The notes: generated by a model not told the origin, from the letters alone. Counted from the first letter of the stretch, positions 1-8,713 are shown. The stretch is 64,000 nt of DNA from GCA-2718035 sp964435285 (GCA_964435285.1 CAYSYA010000004.1:62001-126000); one strand, 5' to 3'. A program made the numbers and translations.

Positions 1-1215
1 CATTTATCATCCATCGTAAAGAAAGAAAATTTAAAAGTTGAAAAAAGATCTATTCAGTTGATTGCTGACTCATCTGATGGAGCACTTCGCGACGCGCTAT
101 CAACATTTGATAAAATTATAAGTTTTTGCGGGAAAGAATGGAAACATGAAGATGTAGAAAAAATATTAAACTCACTTAATGCAAATAAAACTATTTCATT
201 TATTGAAATGATTCTTAACCAGGATATATTTAATACAATCATAGAGTTCGATAAATTATTAAGTCAAGGCTTCGAAGGTAAAGATTTAATAATATCATTG
301 ACAGAGTATTTTCGAAATATAATGTTATGTAAAAATCTAAAATCTATTGAAATTATAAAGTGTGAAGGAGAATTAAAAACAAAACTTGAAGATTTATCAA
401 AGAAAATTACCACAGAAAATATTTTAATTTATTTGGACATTTTAAACGAATGTCAAAAACAATATTCAAATAGTTTTAATCAACGATTTTTAGTTGAACT
501 ATGTCTTATGCAACTTTGTTCTCAAAATAGTTTTGATAAAAAAAAAAAAATAATTATCTCTTCCCCTGATTCTTTTAATTTAAAAACAAAACAAAATTTT
601 GAGAGAAAAGAACAAAAAATAAATAATTTAATTGAAGAGCCTAAAGTTCAAAATGACAGTGACACTGTTACTAAAGAAGAAAATTTAAATGAAAAACTTA
701 AAGTTCAAAATGACAGTGGTAATAATACTAATGAAGATGACTTAACTCATAAGTCAATTTTAGGTACAACAATTAATGATTGCTTAAATGATGTTGTTTT
801 TGAAAAAAATGAAATTAAAGAAACAAATAATAATTTAGAAAATTTAGTTAATTTAAGCGAAGAGTCTTTATTACCAATATGGAAGAACTTATTAACCAAA
901 TTGAAAAAAGAAGGAAAGCCAAACTTACACGCCACTTTGAACAATCAAAGACAAAATAAAATTGAAAATAGTATTTTGGAATTAAATGTTCAAAGTGAAG
1001 TTCAGAAAAAAGAAATATTGGATAACCAAAACATGATTATAGATTATTTGAAGGATAAAACAAAAATAAATTTTTTAAAAATTGATGTTAAAATAAGCAA
1101 ACTAAAAGAAGAAAAAGTTTTATACACTAATGAAGATAAATTAAAATATATATTAGAAGAAAATCCAACAATAGTTGAATTAATCAAAAATTTAGATTTA
1201 GAAATTAAAGAATAA
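1..1215 (+). CDS. dnaX: DNA polymerase III subunit gamma/tau, C-terminal part (5' end outside window)
   Basis: Clamp-loader subunit of the replicative polymerase. The reading frame is open from base 1, so the gene starts upstream; 404 codons are visible. The first residues (SSDGALRDALSTFDK near residue 27) match the end of the AAA+ module of DnaX (E. coli has EGSLRDALSLTDQ), and about 150 residues of the clamp-loader collar domain (III) follow. The Walker motifs lie outside the window. After residue 179 comes an A13 run (Lys4), then a low-complexity linker rich in Lys, Glu and Asn that carries a 19-codon tandem duplication, then a C-terminal tau region (IWKNLLTKLKKEGKPNL). That part in tau contacts the polymerase and helicase. 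The next gene starts 5 bases downstream. Identity is firm; use of the A13 run for a short gamma form is inference. Confidence 0.93.
   Translation, partial: HLSSIVKKENLKVEKRSIQLIADSSDGALRDALSTFDKIISFCGKEWKHEDVEKILNSLNANKTISFIEMILNQDIFNTIIEFDKLLSQGFEGKDLIISLTEYFRNIMLCKNLKSIEIIKCEGELKTKLEDLSKKITTENILIYLDILNECQKQYSNSFNQRFLVELCLMQLCSQNSFDKKKKIIISSPDSFNLKTKQNFERKEQKINNLIEEPKVQNDSDTVTKEENLNEKLKVQNDSGNNTNEDDLTHKSILGTTINDCLNDVVFEKNEIKETNNNLENLVNLSEESLLPIWKNLLTKLKKEGKPNLHATLNNQRQNKIENSILELNVQSEVQKKEILDNQNMIIDYLKDKTKINFLKIDVKISKLKEEKVLYTNEDKLKYILEENPTIVELIKNLDLEIKE
538..550 (+). promoter_or_regulatory. A13 homopolymer in dnaX, candidate slippage site for gamma production
   Basis: Thirteen consecutive A encode four Lys codons plus the first base of an Ile codon, just after the collar domain. 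Reading one base back meets TGA at 567-569 after six codons (N N Y L F P). Reading one base forward meets TAA at 551-553 at once. Either shift would end the protein where gamma forms end in other bacteria. Runs of 9-10 A occur in other genes here (lpxB, murQ, fkbM), but this is the longest coding run I noticed. No clear downstream stimulatory hairpin is visible. Confidence 0.5.
642..755 (+). repeat. Tandem duplication of a 57-base unit in the dnaX linker
   Basis: Two in-frame units of 57 bases (642-698 and 699-755) each begin with the same 20 bases and encode KVQNDS followed by a diverged tail with shared Thr, Glu, Leu and Lys positions. It lies in the flexible linker between the clamp-loader core and the tau C-terminal region, where length change is likely tolerated. 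Confidence 0.75.
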
Positions 1216-1220
1216 ATAAA

Positions 1221-2453
1221 ATGCAAAAAAATAAAATTAAAGTAACTAACCCTGTGGTTGAACTAGACGGTGATGAGATGACCCGAATAATTTGGGATTT
1301 TATCAAACAAAAATTAATTTTTCCATATGTTGAATTGGAAATAAAGTATTTTGATTTAGGTATTAATCATAGAGATTATACTAACGATCAAGTTACGATT
1401 GATGCAGCTAATGCAATTAAAAAATATAAAGTAGGCATTAAGTGTGCAACAATTACTCCTGATGAAGAAAGGGTAAAAGAATTTAATTTAAAAAAAATGT
1501 GGAGATCACCCAATGGAACAATCAGAAATATTGTTGGCGGAACTGTTTTTCGTGAACCAATAATTTGTAAAAATATTCCAAGACTTGTACCTAATTGGAC
1601 AAAACCAATATGTATTGGAAGACATGCCTTTGGAGATCAGTATAAAGCAACTGATACTGTTATTAAAGGATCAGGTAAATTATTTATGAAATTTAAAGGG
1701 GATGACGGAACTGAAAAAAACTGGGAAATCTACGAATATACAGGAAAAGGAGGTGTTGCTATGAGCATGTATAACACTGATGAATCTATTTACGGTTTTG
1801 CTAGATCTTGTTTCAATAAAGCAATTGATAAAAAATGGCCATTATACTTATCAACAAAAAATACAATTTTAAAAGCATATGATGGGAGATTTAAAGATAT
1901 TTTTGAGGAAGTTTATGAAAACGAATTTAAATCAAAATTTGAATCTTTAAATCTAATTTACGAGCATAGGCTTATTGATGATATGGTTGCTGCTGCTCTA
2001 AAATGGAACGGAGGATTTGTATGGGCTTGTAAAAATTATGACGGAGACGTTCAGTCTGATACTGTTGCTCAAGGATTTGGGTCTTTAGGATTGATGACAT
2101 CTACTTTATTAACTCCCGAGGGAGACGTCATGGAAGCAGAAGCCGCACACGGAACTGTAACACGTCACTTCAGGCAACATCAACAGGGAAAACAAACTTC
2201 TACTAATCCAATTGCTTCCATTTTTGCTTGGACAAGAGGATTAAGTTTTAGAGGAAAATTAGACAACAATGTTGAATTAATGGATTTTTGCTCAACTCTG
2301 GAGAAGGTATGTATTGAAACTGTAGAAAATGGAATAATGACTAAAGACTTAGCTCTTTGTATTCATGGAAAAGATTTGAATGAAAAACATTATGTTAATA
2401 CTGAAACTTTTTTAGAAAATTTAGACAAAAATCTAACAAAAAAAATGCAGTAA
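1221..2453 (+). CDS. icd: NADP-dependent isocitrate dehydrogenase, eukaryote-like homodimeric type
   Basis: Oxidatively decarboxylates isocitrate to 2-oxoglutarate in the TCA cycle, producing NADPH in the cytoplasm. The 410 residues cover a full enzyme of the homodimeric subfamily shared with mitochondrial and cytosolic eukaryotic IDH. Visible motifs: ELDGDEMTRIIW at the N-terminus, the isocitrate site SPNGTIRNIVGGTVFREP around residue 94, GRHAFGDQYKATD near 132, the metal/substrate segment LIDDMVAAALKW near 250, and the cofactor loop AAHGTVTRHF near 310. It begins 5 bases after dnaX, and the next gene starts directly after its stop, so the three may be co-transcribed. The gene name is by function; the family differs from E. 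coli Icd. Confidence 0.95.
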   Translation: MQKNKIKVTNPVVELDGDEMTRIIWDFIKQKLIFPYVELEIKYFDLGINHRDYTNDQVTIDAANAIKKYKVGIKCATITPDEERVKEFNLKKMWRSPNGTIRNIVGGTVFREPIICKNIPRLVPNWTKPICIGRHAFGDQYKATDTVIKGSGKLFMKFKGDDGTEKNWEIYEYTGKGGVAMSMYNTDESIYGFARSCFNKAIDKKWPLYLSTKNTILKAYDGRFKDIFEEVYENEFKSKFESLNLIYEHRLIDDMVAAALKWNGGFVWACKNYDGDVQSDTVAQGFGSLGLMTSTLLTPEGDVMEAEAAHGTVTRHFRQHQQGKQTSTNPIASIFAWTRGLSFRGKLDNNVELMDFCSTLEKVCIETVENGIMTKDLALCIHGKDLNEKHYVNTETFLENLDKNLTKKMQ

Positions 2454-2969
2454 ATGAAAAAAACCATTTTTTTCTTTTTTTTGTTTCCATTGTTATTAAT
2501 TTCTCAAGATAATAGAGGATATATTGTTAATGTTGGAGAAAAAGCCCCAGAGTTTTTTATAAATAACAAAAATTTTTTGACAGAAAATAAAGGTAAGGTC
2601 ATTATGTTACAATTTACTGCGAGTTGGTGTTCTGTATGCATCAAAGAAATGCCACACATAGAAAATGAAATTTGGCAAATTCATAAAGAAAATAAAGATT
2701 TTATTTTAATAGGATTAGCAAAAGATACAGATAAACATCCTCAAAAGGAGAGAGAAATTTATCAAATGACTGAAAAAACAAAAGTTACATACCCGATATA
2801 TACTGATGAAAAATCTGAAATATTTAATCTATTTGCTGAAAAAAAAGCTGGAGTAACCAGGAATGTAATAATTGATAAGAAAGGTAATATTGCTTTTTTA
2901 ACTAGACTTTTTGAAAAGCAAGAATTTGATGAAATGAAAAATGTAATTGAAAAATTAATTAAAAACTAA
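2454..2969 (+). CDS. Exported TlpA/ResA-like thioredoxin-fold protein
   Basis: Probable periplasmic thiol-disulfide oxidoreductase. A hydrophobic N-terminus (residues 1-17, ending ISQ) looks like a signal peptide. The thioredoxin domain carries the active site WCSVC (Cys59, Cys62). The usual cis-proline loop before the last strands (VPTT type) reads GVTRNVIID, so the proline is absent; this occurs in some Bacteroidota redoxin-like proteins. Length (171) fits a single-domain family member. The start codon follows the icd stop with no gap. The substrate is unknown; cytochrome maturation or general repair of exported thiols are both possible. Confidence 0.8.
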   Translation: MKKTIFFFFLFPLLLISQDNRGYIVNVGEKAPEFFINNKNFLTENKGKVIMLQFTASWCSVCIKEMPHIENEIWQIHKENKDFILIGLAKDTDKHPQKEREIYQMTEKTKVTYPIYTDEKSEIFNLFAEKKAGVTRNVIIDKKGNIAFLTRLFEKQEFDEMKNVIEKLIKN

Positions 2970-2974
2970 AAACC

Positions 2975-3679
2975 ATGAATAAAAAATATTTAACCATTTT
3001 TGCCTCTATTCTAATGATATCTTTTTATGCTTGTGACAAAGACGAAACATCTGAGCCTCAAAATAATGATATTTTAGGTTGCACTAATATTGATGCATTA
3101 AATTATAACCCAAATGCAAATATTGATGATGGAACATGTATTATTCTTGGTTGTACTGACGAAAATGCAATAAACTTTAACGCAGAAGCAACAGATGATG
3201 ACAATTCTTGTGAATATTCAATTAGCTCAATGCTTAATGGTAATTGGAATATCGTTCTTTTAAATTACGAAACAGAAGTAGACTTGTCATTTCTTGAAAC
3301 TGTTATTGGATTTAATATTGGAACTCAACAAATTTCTGGTCAAGCTGAAGATGCAGGGTATTTATATTTTAATTCTGATAATTTTACATATGAAAGCGAA
3401 CTTGACTTTAATACAGAACCATTCCCTATTCTAACATTTGAAGCTCCATCAATTCCATTCAATTATTCAAGTTTAGGGTCATGGATTTTAGAGAATGAAG
3501 AAACTGATATTATTTTAACTGATCAAAACACAAATCAACAAGATAATTATGAAATAATTTCTATTAATGAAGAATCTGCTTTTATGAACGGAACAGTAAA
3601 TATTTCACAAGATATAATGGGTTTTGAAATTGATTTTGAAATTGATGTGCAAATGCAGTTAGTTAAGCAAAATAATTAA
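2975..3679 (+). CDS. Lipoprotein with two Cys/Asp repeats and a lipocalin-like domain
   Basis: The signal sequence ends in a lipobox (FYAC, Cys20), so the mature protein is a membrane-anchored lipoprotein. Two repeats follow at residues 35-55 and 59-79, each of the form GCT-x4-A-x-N(Y/F)N-x3-A-x-(D)DD-x2-C; such repeats are frequent in exported proteins of marine Flavobacteriia, and their acidic loops plus paired Cys suggest a small metal- or disulfide-stabilised module. The remaining 150 residues, beginning SSMLNGNWNIVLLNYE, resemble a lipocalin-like beta barrel. It lies 5 bases after the thioredoxin gene and overlaps the convergent lpxB by 4 bases. Function unknown. Confidence 0.7.
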   Translation: MNKKYLTIFASILMISFYACDKDETSEPQNNDILGCTNIDALNYNPNANIDDGTCIILGCTDENAINFNAEATDDDNSCEYSISSMLNGNWNIVLLNYETEVDLSFLETVIGFNIGTQQISGQAEDAGYLYFNSDNFTYESELDFNTEPFPILTFEAPSIPFNYSSLGSWILENEETDIILTDQNTNQQDNYEIISINEESAFMNGTVNISQDIMGFEIDFEIDVQMQLVKQNN

Positions 3680-4764
3680 TTATCGTTATAAAAACTTAAC
3701 ATATCTTTAACAATTAAATTAAAGGAAAATTTTGAATTTAATTTTTTCATGAGATTCTCATAATCTTTTTTTAGAGTATTTATACTCTTTTTATTCAATG
3801 ATTTTTCTAAGCAAATTATTAAATTTTCAGAATTGAAATCTCTCTGAATTAACTCGTCAACAACTGATTTATTTAATATTATATTAACCAATGAAATATA
3901 TTTAGTCTTAACAAATTTTTTTGCGATTTCATATGAAATGAAACTTGTTTTGTAACAAACTATTTGAGGAAGATTGAAAAAAGCCGCCTCTAAACTTACA
4001 GTACCTGAAGCTACTACACAAGCGGAAGAATAACTCATCAATTCATAGGTCTGGTCAATTACTAAATTAACTTCTTTGTTTTTTATTATTTTTTTATAAA
4101 TGTTTATATCAATATTTCCAACACCTCCAATAATAAATTTATAATCTCTAAAATGTTTTACTAATTTTAGCATTTCAGGTAACATTTTTTTTATTTCTTG
4201 TTTTCTACTCCCTGGAAATAGGGAGATAATTTTTTTTTTGTTTTGATTAATATATTTTCTTTTATCTATTATCTGACTTAAAGGGTGCCCGAAGTATTTT
4301 ACATTGTAATTTTTTGACTTAAAATATTCTTTTTCAAAAGGTAATACTGCATACATCCTATCAACATATTTTTTTATTTTTTTAATTCTAGGTTCATTCC
4401 AAGCCCAAATTTGAGGAGCGATGAACCAAAAAACTTTAATATTTTTTCTTTTTGCATATTCAGCTACCTTTAGATTAAATCCTGGATAATCAATTAATAT
4501 TAAAACATCCGGTTTTGTTTTGTTTAAACTAAATTTTACTAATTGAATATTATAAAGTACCGTGAACAAATTCTTAAAAACTTCCCAAAATCCCATAAAT
4601 GATAATTTATTTAATTTTCTTATCATTTTACCACCCTTTAATTCCATCTTGTCTCCTCCCCAACAAATAAAAGTAGCATTAGAATCATGATTTTTAATTG
4701 ATTCCATTATATAAGAACCATATAAGTCTCCTGATTTTTCGCCTGAAATTATATAATACCTCAT
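3676..4764 (-). CDS. lpxB: Lipid-A-disaccharide synthase
   Basis: Condenses UDP-2,3-diacylglucosamine with lipid X to form the lipid A disaccharide at the inner membrane. The 362-residue protein has the family signatures: GEKSGDLYGSYIM at the N-terminus, LILIDYPGFNLKVA near residue 90, FIAPQIWAWNEPRIKKI near 116, FGHPL near 158 and SLFPGSRKQEI near 182. It is the last gene of a minus-strand run (hydroxylase, surE, small membrane protein, lpxB) with no spacer to the gene before it. The coding strand contains an A10 run around 4230. Confidence 0.95.
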   Translation of the reverse strand: MRYYIISGEKSGDLYGSYIMESIKNHDSNATFICWGGDKMELKGGKMIRKLNKLSFMGFWEVFKNLFTVLYNIQLVKFSLNKTKPDVLILIDYPGFNLKVAEYAKRKNIKVFWFIAPQIWAWNEPRIKKIKKYVDRMYAVLPFEKEYFKSKNYNVKYFGHPLSQIIDKRKYINQNKKKIISLFPGSRKQEIKKMLPEMLKLVKHFRDYKFIIGGVGNIDINIYKKIIKNKEVNLVIDQTYELMSYSSACVVASGTVSLEAAFFNLPQIVCYKTSFISYEIAKKFVKTKYISLVNIILNKSVVDELIQRDFNSENLIICLEKSLNKKSINTLKKDYENLMKKLNSKFSFNLIVKDMLSFYNDN

Positions 4765-5025
4765 TCACATATATTTATGTATATAATAAAATAAAAGTAA
4801 AAAAGTAGAAAAAAGTAAACCTCTGCCTATTTTTTCGTAATTAAAATTAATCATTAAGATTCTAAAAATTGGCAAATTAACTAAACAAGTAAGAACAAAT
4901 AAAGTGGATTCTTCAAAAAAAAATAAGCCTTTAGAAATTAAACTACTTAAGATTAAAAATAAAAAAACAGGAAATATTAAACCTAGAATTGCCCCAATAA
5001 AAAAATTATCCTTTAAATAACTCAT
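4765..5025 (-). CDS. Small membrane protein between surE and lpxB
   Basis: An 86-residue protein with about three hydrophobic segments (roughly residues 8-28, 40-57 and 65-84), so an integral membrane protein. It overlaps the end of surE by 20 bases and its stop abuts the lpxB start, which indicates translational coupling. I do not recognise a named family. Its place before lpxB suggests an envelope role, but this is only context. Confidence 0.65.
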   Translation of the reverse strand: MSYLKDNFFIGAILGLIFPVFLFLILSSLISKGLFFFEESTLFVLTCLVNLPIFRILMINFNYEKIGRGLLFSTFLLLFYYIHKYM

Positions 5026-5779
5026 TCTCTAATTTTTTATTTGATTTAATGAAATCATAATTAGTCATATCAATTTTAATAGGAACTATTGATACATATG
5101 AGTTTTCTAACGCCCATATATCAGTATCATTGGAATCTTCCTCAGCTAAAAAATGTCCTGTAATTGAACATTCATTTTCTTTGCCTATGGAAGATATTTT
5201 TTCAATCCACTTTCCTTTACCTTGTCTACACAACTTTACACCTTTAATTTTATCAAATTTAATGTCAGGAAGATTTATATTGAGAGTAACCCCTGTTTCA
5301 ATTTTATTAATTAAAAAATATTTAATCATTGAAAGTAAGTAATCTTGATATGAATACATGTCAATTTTGTTTGAGTAATTAAGATGAGAAATAGCAATAG
5401 AATTAACGCCTAAAATTGTACCCTCAATTGCAGCATGAAGAGTTGCAGAATATAAAGTACTAATAGAATAGTTTGCACCATGATTAATTCCCGAAATACA
5501 CAAGTCAGGTTTTTCTTTACAAATTCTATTGATTGCTAACTTAACACAATCAACTGGTGTTCCTGAACATGAGTACTCAGAGTAAAATTCACTATTTATA
5601 ATTTTTTTAAAAGTTATTTTTTCCTCAACTGTTATAGCATGAGACCTACCAGATCTATCTTGAGTCGGGGCAACAACATAAACTCTAGCTAATTTTTTGC
5701 ATAGTTTAATTAAAAATCTTAATCCAGGAGATAAAATACCATCATCGTTAACTAATAAAATCAAAGGCTTCTTTTTCAT
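5006..5779 (-). CDS. surE: 5'/3'-nucleotidase SurE
   Basis: Metal-dependent nucleoside monophosphatase of the SurE family. Metal and phosphate ligands are in place: VNDDGI (the DD pair near residues 11-12), APTQDRSGRSHAIT around residue 40, SGTPVDCVKLAI near 73 and SGINHGANYS near 96. The length of 257 is standard. Its ATG overlaps the stop of the upstream hydroxylase gene by one base (TAATG), and its own end overlaps the next small gene by 20 bases, so the four genes 6477-3676 form a tightly packed operon. Confidence 0.95.
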   Translation of the reverse strand: MKKKPLILLVNDDGILSPGLRFLIKLCKKLARVYVVAPTQDRSGRSHAITVEEKITFKKIINSEFYSEYSCSGTPVDCVKLAINRICKEKPDLCISGINHGANYSISTLYSATLHAAIEGTILGVNSIAISHLNYSNKIDMYSYQDYLLSMIKYFLINKIETGVTLNINLPDIKFDKIKGVKLCRQGKGKWIEKISSIGKENECSITGHFLAEEDSNDTDIWALENSYVSIVPIKIDMTNYDFIKSNKKLENELFKG

Positions 5780-6477
5780 TATTTTATTTTAGTATTAAAA
5801 AAATCATCCCAAAATGTAAAAGTAGTTGCATAATTCCCATTCAAAACTTCGTGATGTTTATCATGATGCTCCGACTCTCCCCAAAATGGAATCCATTTTG
5901 AAATTTTAGATTTAAATCCCGAATGCACATCTAATTCATGAATATTTCTAATTATTTGGTATAACCAAAAAGCATAAATGTTCACGGGGTTAAAAAAACT
6001 TAAAATTAGCATTCCAAGAAATGGACCTATATAACCACTCAACCACTCCAACGGATGAACATATATATACTCTAGGGCTACCGGAGTTATAGCCCTATGA
6101 TGAATACTATGAACTTTCTTCAATATATATTTATTTTTATGCATTAATAAGTGTAAAAAATAAAAATAAAAATCATCTATCACAAAAATTACAAATAGTT
6201 GAACAATTATTAAAATTGAATCATCTATTAACACACTATAATTAATTAAATCAAGAAAATAATATAAACCAACACATGAAATAATAATTAATAAAAATAT
6301 ATTGAATAAAATTAAAGGCAATCTTTTATAAAATGTAATTGGTTTTATTTTTCTTTTTTGAATTTTAAATTTTTCTAAAAATTTTAAATGAATGGTAGCT
6401 AATGAAAAGATAAATCCAACAAGATTACAAGTTAGAATTATTAAAACAGTATAAAAAATAATATGTATTTTGTCCAT
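5779..6477 (-). CDS. Fatty acid hydroxylase / sterol desaturase family membrane enzyme
   Basis: Integral membrane di-iron oxygenase. The eight-histidine pattern is present: HLLMH, HSIHH, and EHHDKHHE near the C-terminus, set between hydrophobic segments in a 232-residue protein. Bacterial members hydroxylate acyl chains, carotenoids or related lipids; the substrate cannot be read from the sequence. It heads the minus-strand surE/lpxB operon and is separated by only 24 bases from the divergent FkbM methyltransferase gene. Confidence 0.88.
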   Translation of the reverse strand: MDKIHIIFYTVLIILTCNLVGFIFSLATIHLKFLEKFKIQKRKIKPITFYKRLPLILFNIFLLIIISCVGLYYFLDLINYSVLIDDSILIIVQLFVIFVIDDFYFYFLHLLMHKNKYILKKVHSIHHRAITPVALEYIYVHPLEWLSGYIGPFLGMLILSFFNPVNIYAFWLYQIIRNIHELDVHSGFKSKISKWIPFWGESEHHDKHHEVLNGNYATTFTFWDDFFNTKIK

Positions 6478-6501
6478 TTAAAACTATGTTAGATTAAAAT
6501 T

Positions 6502-7299
6502 ATGAAAAAAATTTTCTTATCTAAGGATACGCCCATTCATTGTTTAATTTCTTCTGAAGCAATTATGTTAGATGACCATATTGAAGGATACTTCAATCAT
6601 GGAATTAAAATAAATGAAGGAGATGTTGTTGTTGATGTTGGTGCAAATATTGGCGTTTTAGGGATTAGGCTTTCAAAAAAATATAAGAATATAAAAATTC
6701 ATTCTTTCGAACCAATTCCAAGTATTTTTAAAGTATTAAAAAAAAACAGTAAACTAAGTAAAAATCCTTTTTTTAAAGTTTATGAAAATGGGTTAGGAGA
6801 AAAATCAGAAAATAAAGAATTTACATTCTTCCCTAACAGCCCTGCGCTATCTACTGCAGATCCTGAAGTTTGGAAAAAAGAAAAAGATTCCCTGGTTAAT
6901 GCTGTCAAAGGCAGTATAAAAAATGCTCCAAAAAAATTTTGGTGGGCAAAGTTTGTACCCTCATTTTTAGCTCCAATGTTTACAAAATATTTAATTAGTA
7001 ATAGAAAAAAATTTATTTGTAAAATAATTACATTATCCGAATTTATTGAAAAAGAAAAAATTGAAAAAATAGATTTTTTAAAAATAGATTGTGAAGGATT
7101 AGAATGGAAAGTTTTAAAAGGAATCAACTATGAGGATTGGAAAAAAATAAATTCATGTGTTATTGAAGTTCATGATGTTGACCAAAGATTAAATAAAGTA
7201 TTAAAACTTTTAAAGCATCAACAATTTAATGTAGTAATAGAAAAAGAGAGATCTTTAAAACAAACTAAATTAACAAATGTGTTTGCGGTCAAAAAATAA
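6502..7299 (+). CDS. FkbM family SAM-dependent methyltransferase
   Basis: Class I methyltransferase fold. The SAM-binding glycine motif reads VVDVGANIGVLGIRL around residue 46, followed by the acidic strand HSFEPIP; the FkbM signature near the C-terminus is IDFLKIDCEGLEWKVLKG. The 265 residues include an insert of about 60 residues (roughly 115-175) rich in Lys and aromatic residues. FkbM proteins often O-methylate sugars or polyketide-like products. It stands alone between divergent and convergent genes; its stop abuts the end of the GlcD-like gene. Substrate unknown. Confidence 0.85.
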   Translation: MKKIFLSKDTPIHCLISSEAIMLDDHIEGYFNHGIKINEGDVVVDVGANIGVLGIRLSKKYKNIKIHSFEPIPSIFKVLKKNSKLSKNPFFKVYENGLGEKSENKEFTFFPNSPALSTADPEVWKKEKDSLVNAVKGSIKNAPKKFWWAKFVPSFLAPMFTKYLISNRKKFICKIITLSEFIEKEKIEKIDFLKIDCEGLEWKVLKGINYEDWKKINSCVIEVHDVDQRLNKVLKLLKHQQFNVVIEKERSLKQTKLTNVFAVKK

Positions 7300-8700
7300 T
7301 TAATCTGGAAATATTTTACCTGGATTCATAATGTTATTTGGGTCCAATAATTTTTTAATTCTTTTTTGAAGGCTAATTGATTCTTTAGAAAATGGAATAT
7401 CAATATAATCTTTCTGAACTAATCCAATCCCGTGCTCCCCAGAAATTGTGCCACCTAGACTAACACATAATTTAAATATTTCTCTTATTCCTTTTTTTAT
7501 AATTGTGCTCCATTCATAATTTGATAAATTATCTTTTAAAATATTTACATGTAAATTTCCGTCTCCGGCATGACCATAACATACTGATTTAAAATTGTAT
7601 TTTTTTCCTATTATTTTCACCCCTCTAATTAGTTCAGGTAATTTATCTCTAGGAACAACAGTGTCTTCTTCTTTGTATATTGAAAAAGATTTTACAGCTA
7701 TAGCAATATTTCTACGAACACTCCATAATTTATTTTTCTCAAACTCACTTTCTGCAAATAAAACCTCACCACAATCATACTTGCAAAAAATTGTATTTAA
7801 ATTTTCTGCATTTTTAAATAACTCATCATGATTATTACCGTCTAATTCTATAAGTAAATAAGCATCATGTTTTATACAAAATGGTATTTCACATAAATTA
7901 TACCTTTTAACTAACTCAATAGAAGATTTTTCCATGAATTCGATACATGATGGAAAAATACCATCTAAAAAAATTTGGGACACAACCTTACAAGCTGCTT
8001 CAATTTTTGAAAATGGAACTAACATTAAAATATTTTTTTTTGGAAGAGATAATAATTTCAAAACTGCTTTTGTAACTATTCCTAAAGTACCTTCACTACC
8101 TACCATTAATTGGGTAATGTTGTATCCAGTAGCATTTTTCAATGTATTAGCTCCAGTCCAAATAATTTTTCCATCAGGAAGTACCACTTCTAAATTTAAA
8201 ACAAAGTTTGATGTTACACCATATTTTACTGCTCTAGGCCCCCCAGCATTCAGTGAAATATTGCCCCCTAAAGTGCAACTTCCTTTACTAGCTGGATCCG
8301 GAGGGTAAAATAAACCATATTTAGAAATTTCATTTTGAAATTCTTCATTAATTAAACCTGGTTCCACAATTGCTTGAAAACTTCTTGGATTAATATCAAG
8401 TATCTTATTCATTTTTTTAAAAGACATACTTACCCCACCGTGTAATGGTAAAGCTCCACCACTTAAACCGGTAAGAGCTGCTGATGGAGTAATCGGGATA
8501 ATTTTAGCATTACAATATTTAACAATTTTTGATACTTGATTAGTGTTAGTAGGAAATAAAACAACTTCAGGAAGGTAATTAAGATCTTCAGTATGATCAC
8601 TTGAAAATTCATCTAAACCCTGTTTAGAGATTATATTATTTTCACCCAAAATATTTTCAAAAAAAACTATATCATCTTTATTTACCTTAGAATATTTCAA
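7300..8700 (-). CDS. FAD-binding oxidase, GlcD family (glycolate or D-lactate type)
   Basis: VAO-type flavoenzyme that oxidises a 2-hydroxy acid. The FAD-binding PCMH domain is seen in TNTNQVSKIVKYCN, SAALTGLSGGALPLHGG, CTLGGNISLNAGGPRAVKYG and GSEGTLGIVTKA; the C-terminal domain carries the metal/substrate motifs YGHAGDGNLHVN and SGEHGIGLVQKDYI and ends in the usual NIMNPGKIF. The length of 466 is typical of GlcD and of the related D-lactate dehydrogenases. No glcE/glcF partner is adjacent, so an independent D-lactate or 2-hydroxyglutarate enzyme is as likely as glycolate oxidase. Confidence 0.88.
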   Translation of the reverse strand: MKYSKVNKDDIVFFENILGENNIISKQGLDEFSSDHTEDLNYLPEVVLFPTNTNQVSKIVKYCNAKIIPITPSAALTGLSGGALPLHGGVSMSFKKMNKILDINPRSFQAIVEPGLINEEFQNEISKYGLFYPPDPASKGSCTLGGNISLNAGGPRAVKYGVTSNFVLNLEVVLPDGKIIWTGANTLKNATGYNITQLMVGSEGTLGIVTKAVLKLLSLPKKNILMLVPFSKIEAACKVVSQIFLDGIFPSCIEFMEKSSIELVKRYNLCEIPFCIKHDAYLLIELDGNNHDELFKNAENLNTIFCKYDCGEVLFAESEFEKNKLWSVRRNIAIAVKSFSIYKEEDTVVPRDKLPELIRGVKIIGKKYNFKSVCYGHAGDGNLHVNILKDNLSNYEWSTIIKKGIREIFKLCVSLGGTISGEHGIGLVQKDYIDIPFSKESISLQKRIKKLLDPNNIMNPGKIFPD

Positions 8701-8713
8701 GTTATAAAAAATT

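Noticed and set aside
4230..4239. A10 run in lpxB (minus strand) as a slippage or phase-variation site
   Set aside because: Runs of 9-10 A are frequent in Lys-rich genes here, it lies inside a conserved catalytic protein and no useful alternative product is evident.
7934..8308. 124-codon plus-strand frame opposite the GlcD-like gene
   Set aside because: Shadow of a conserved gene with no independent support.
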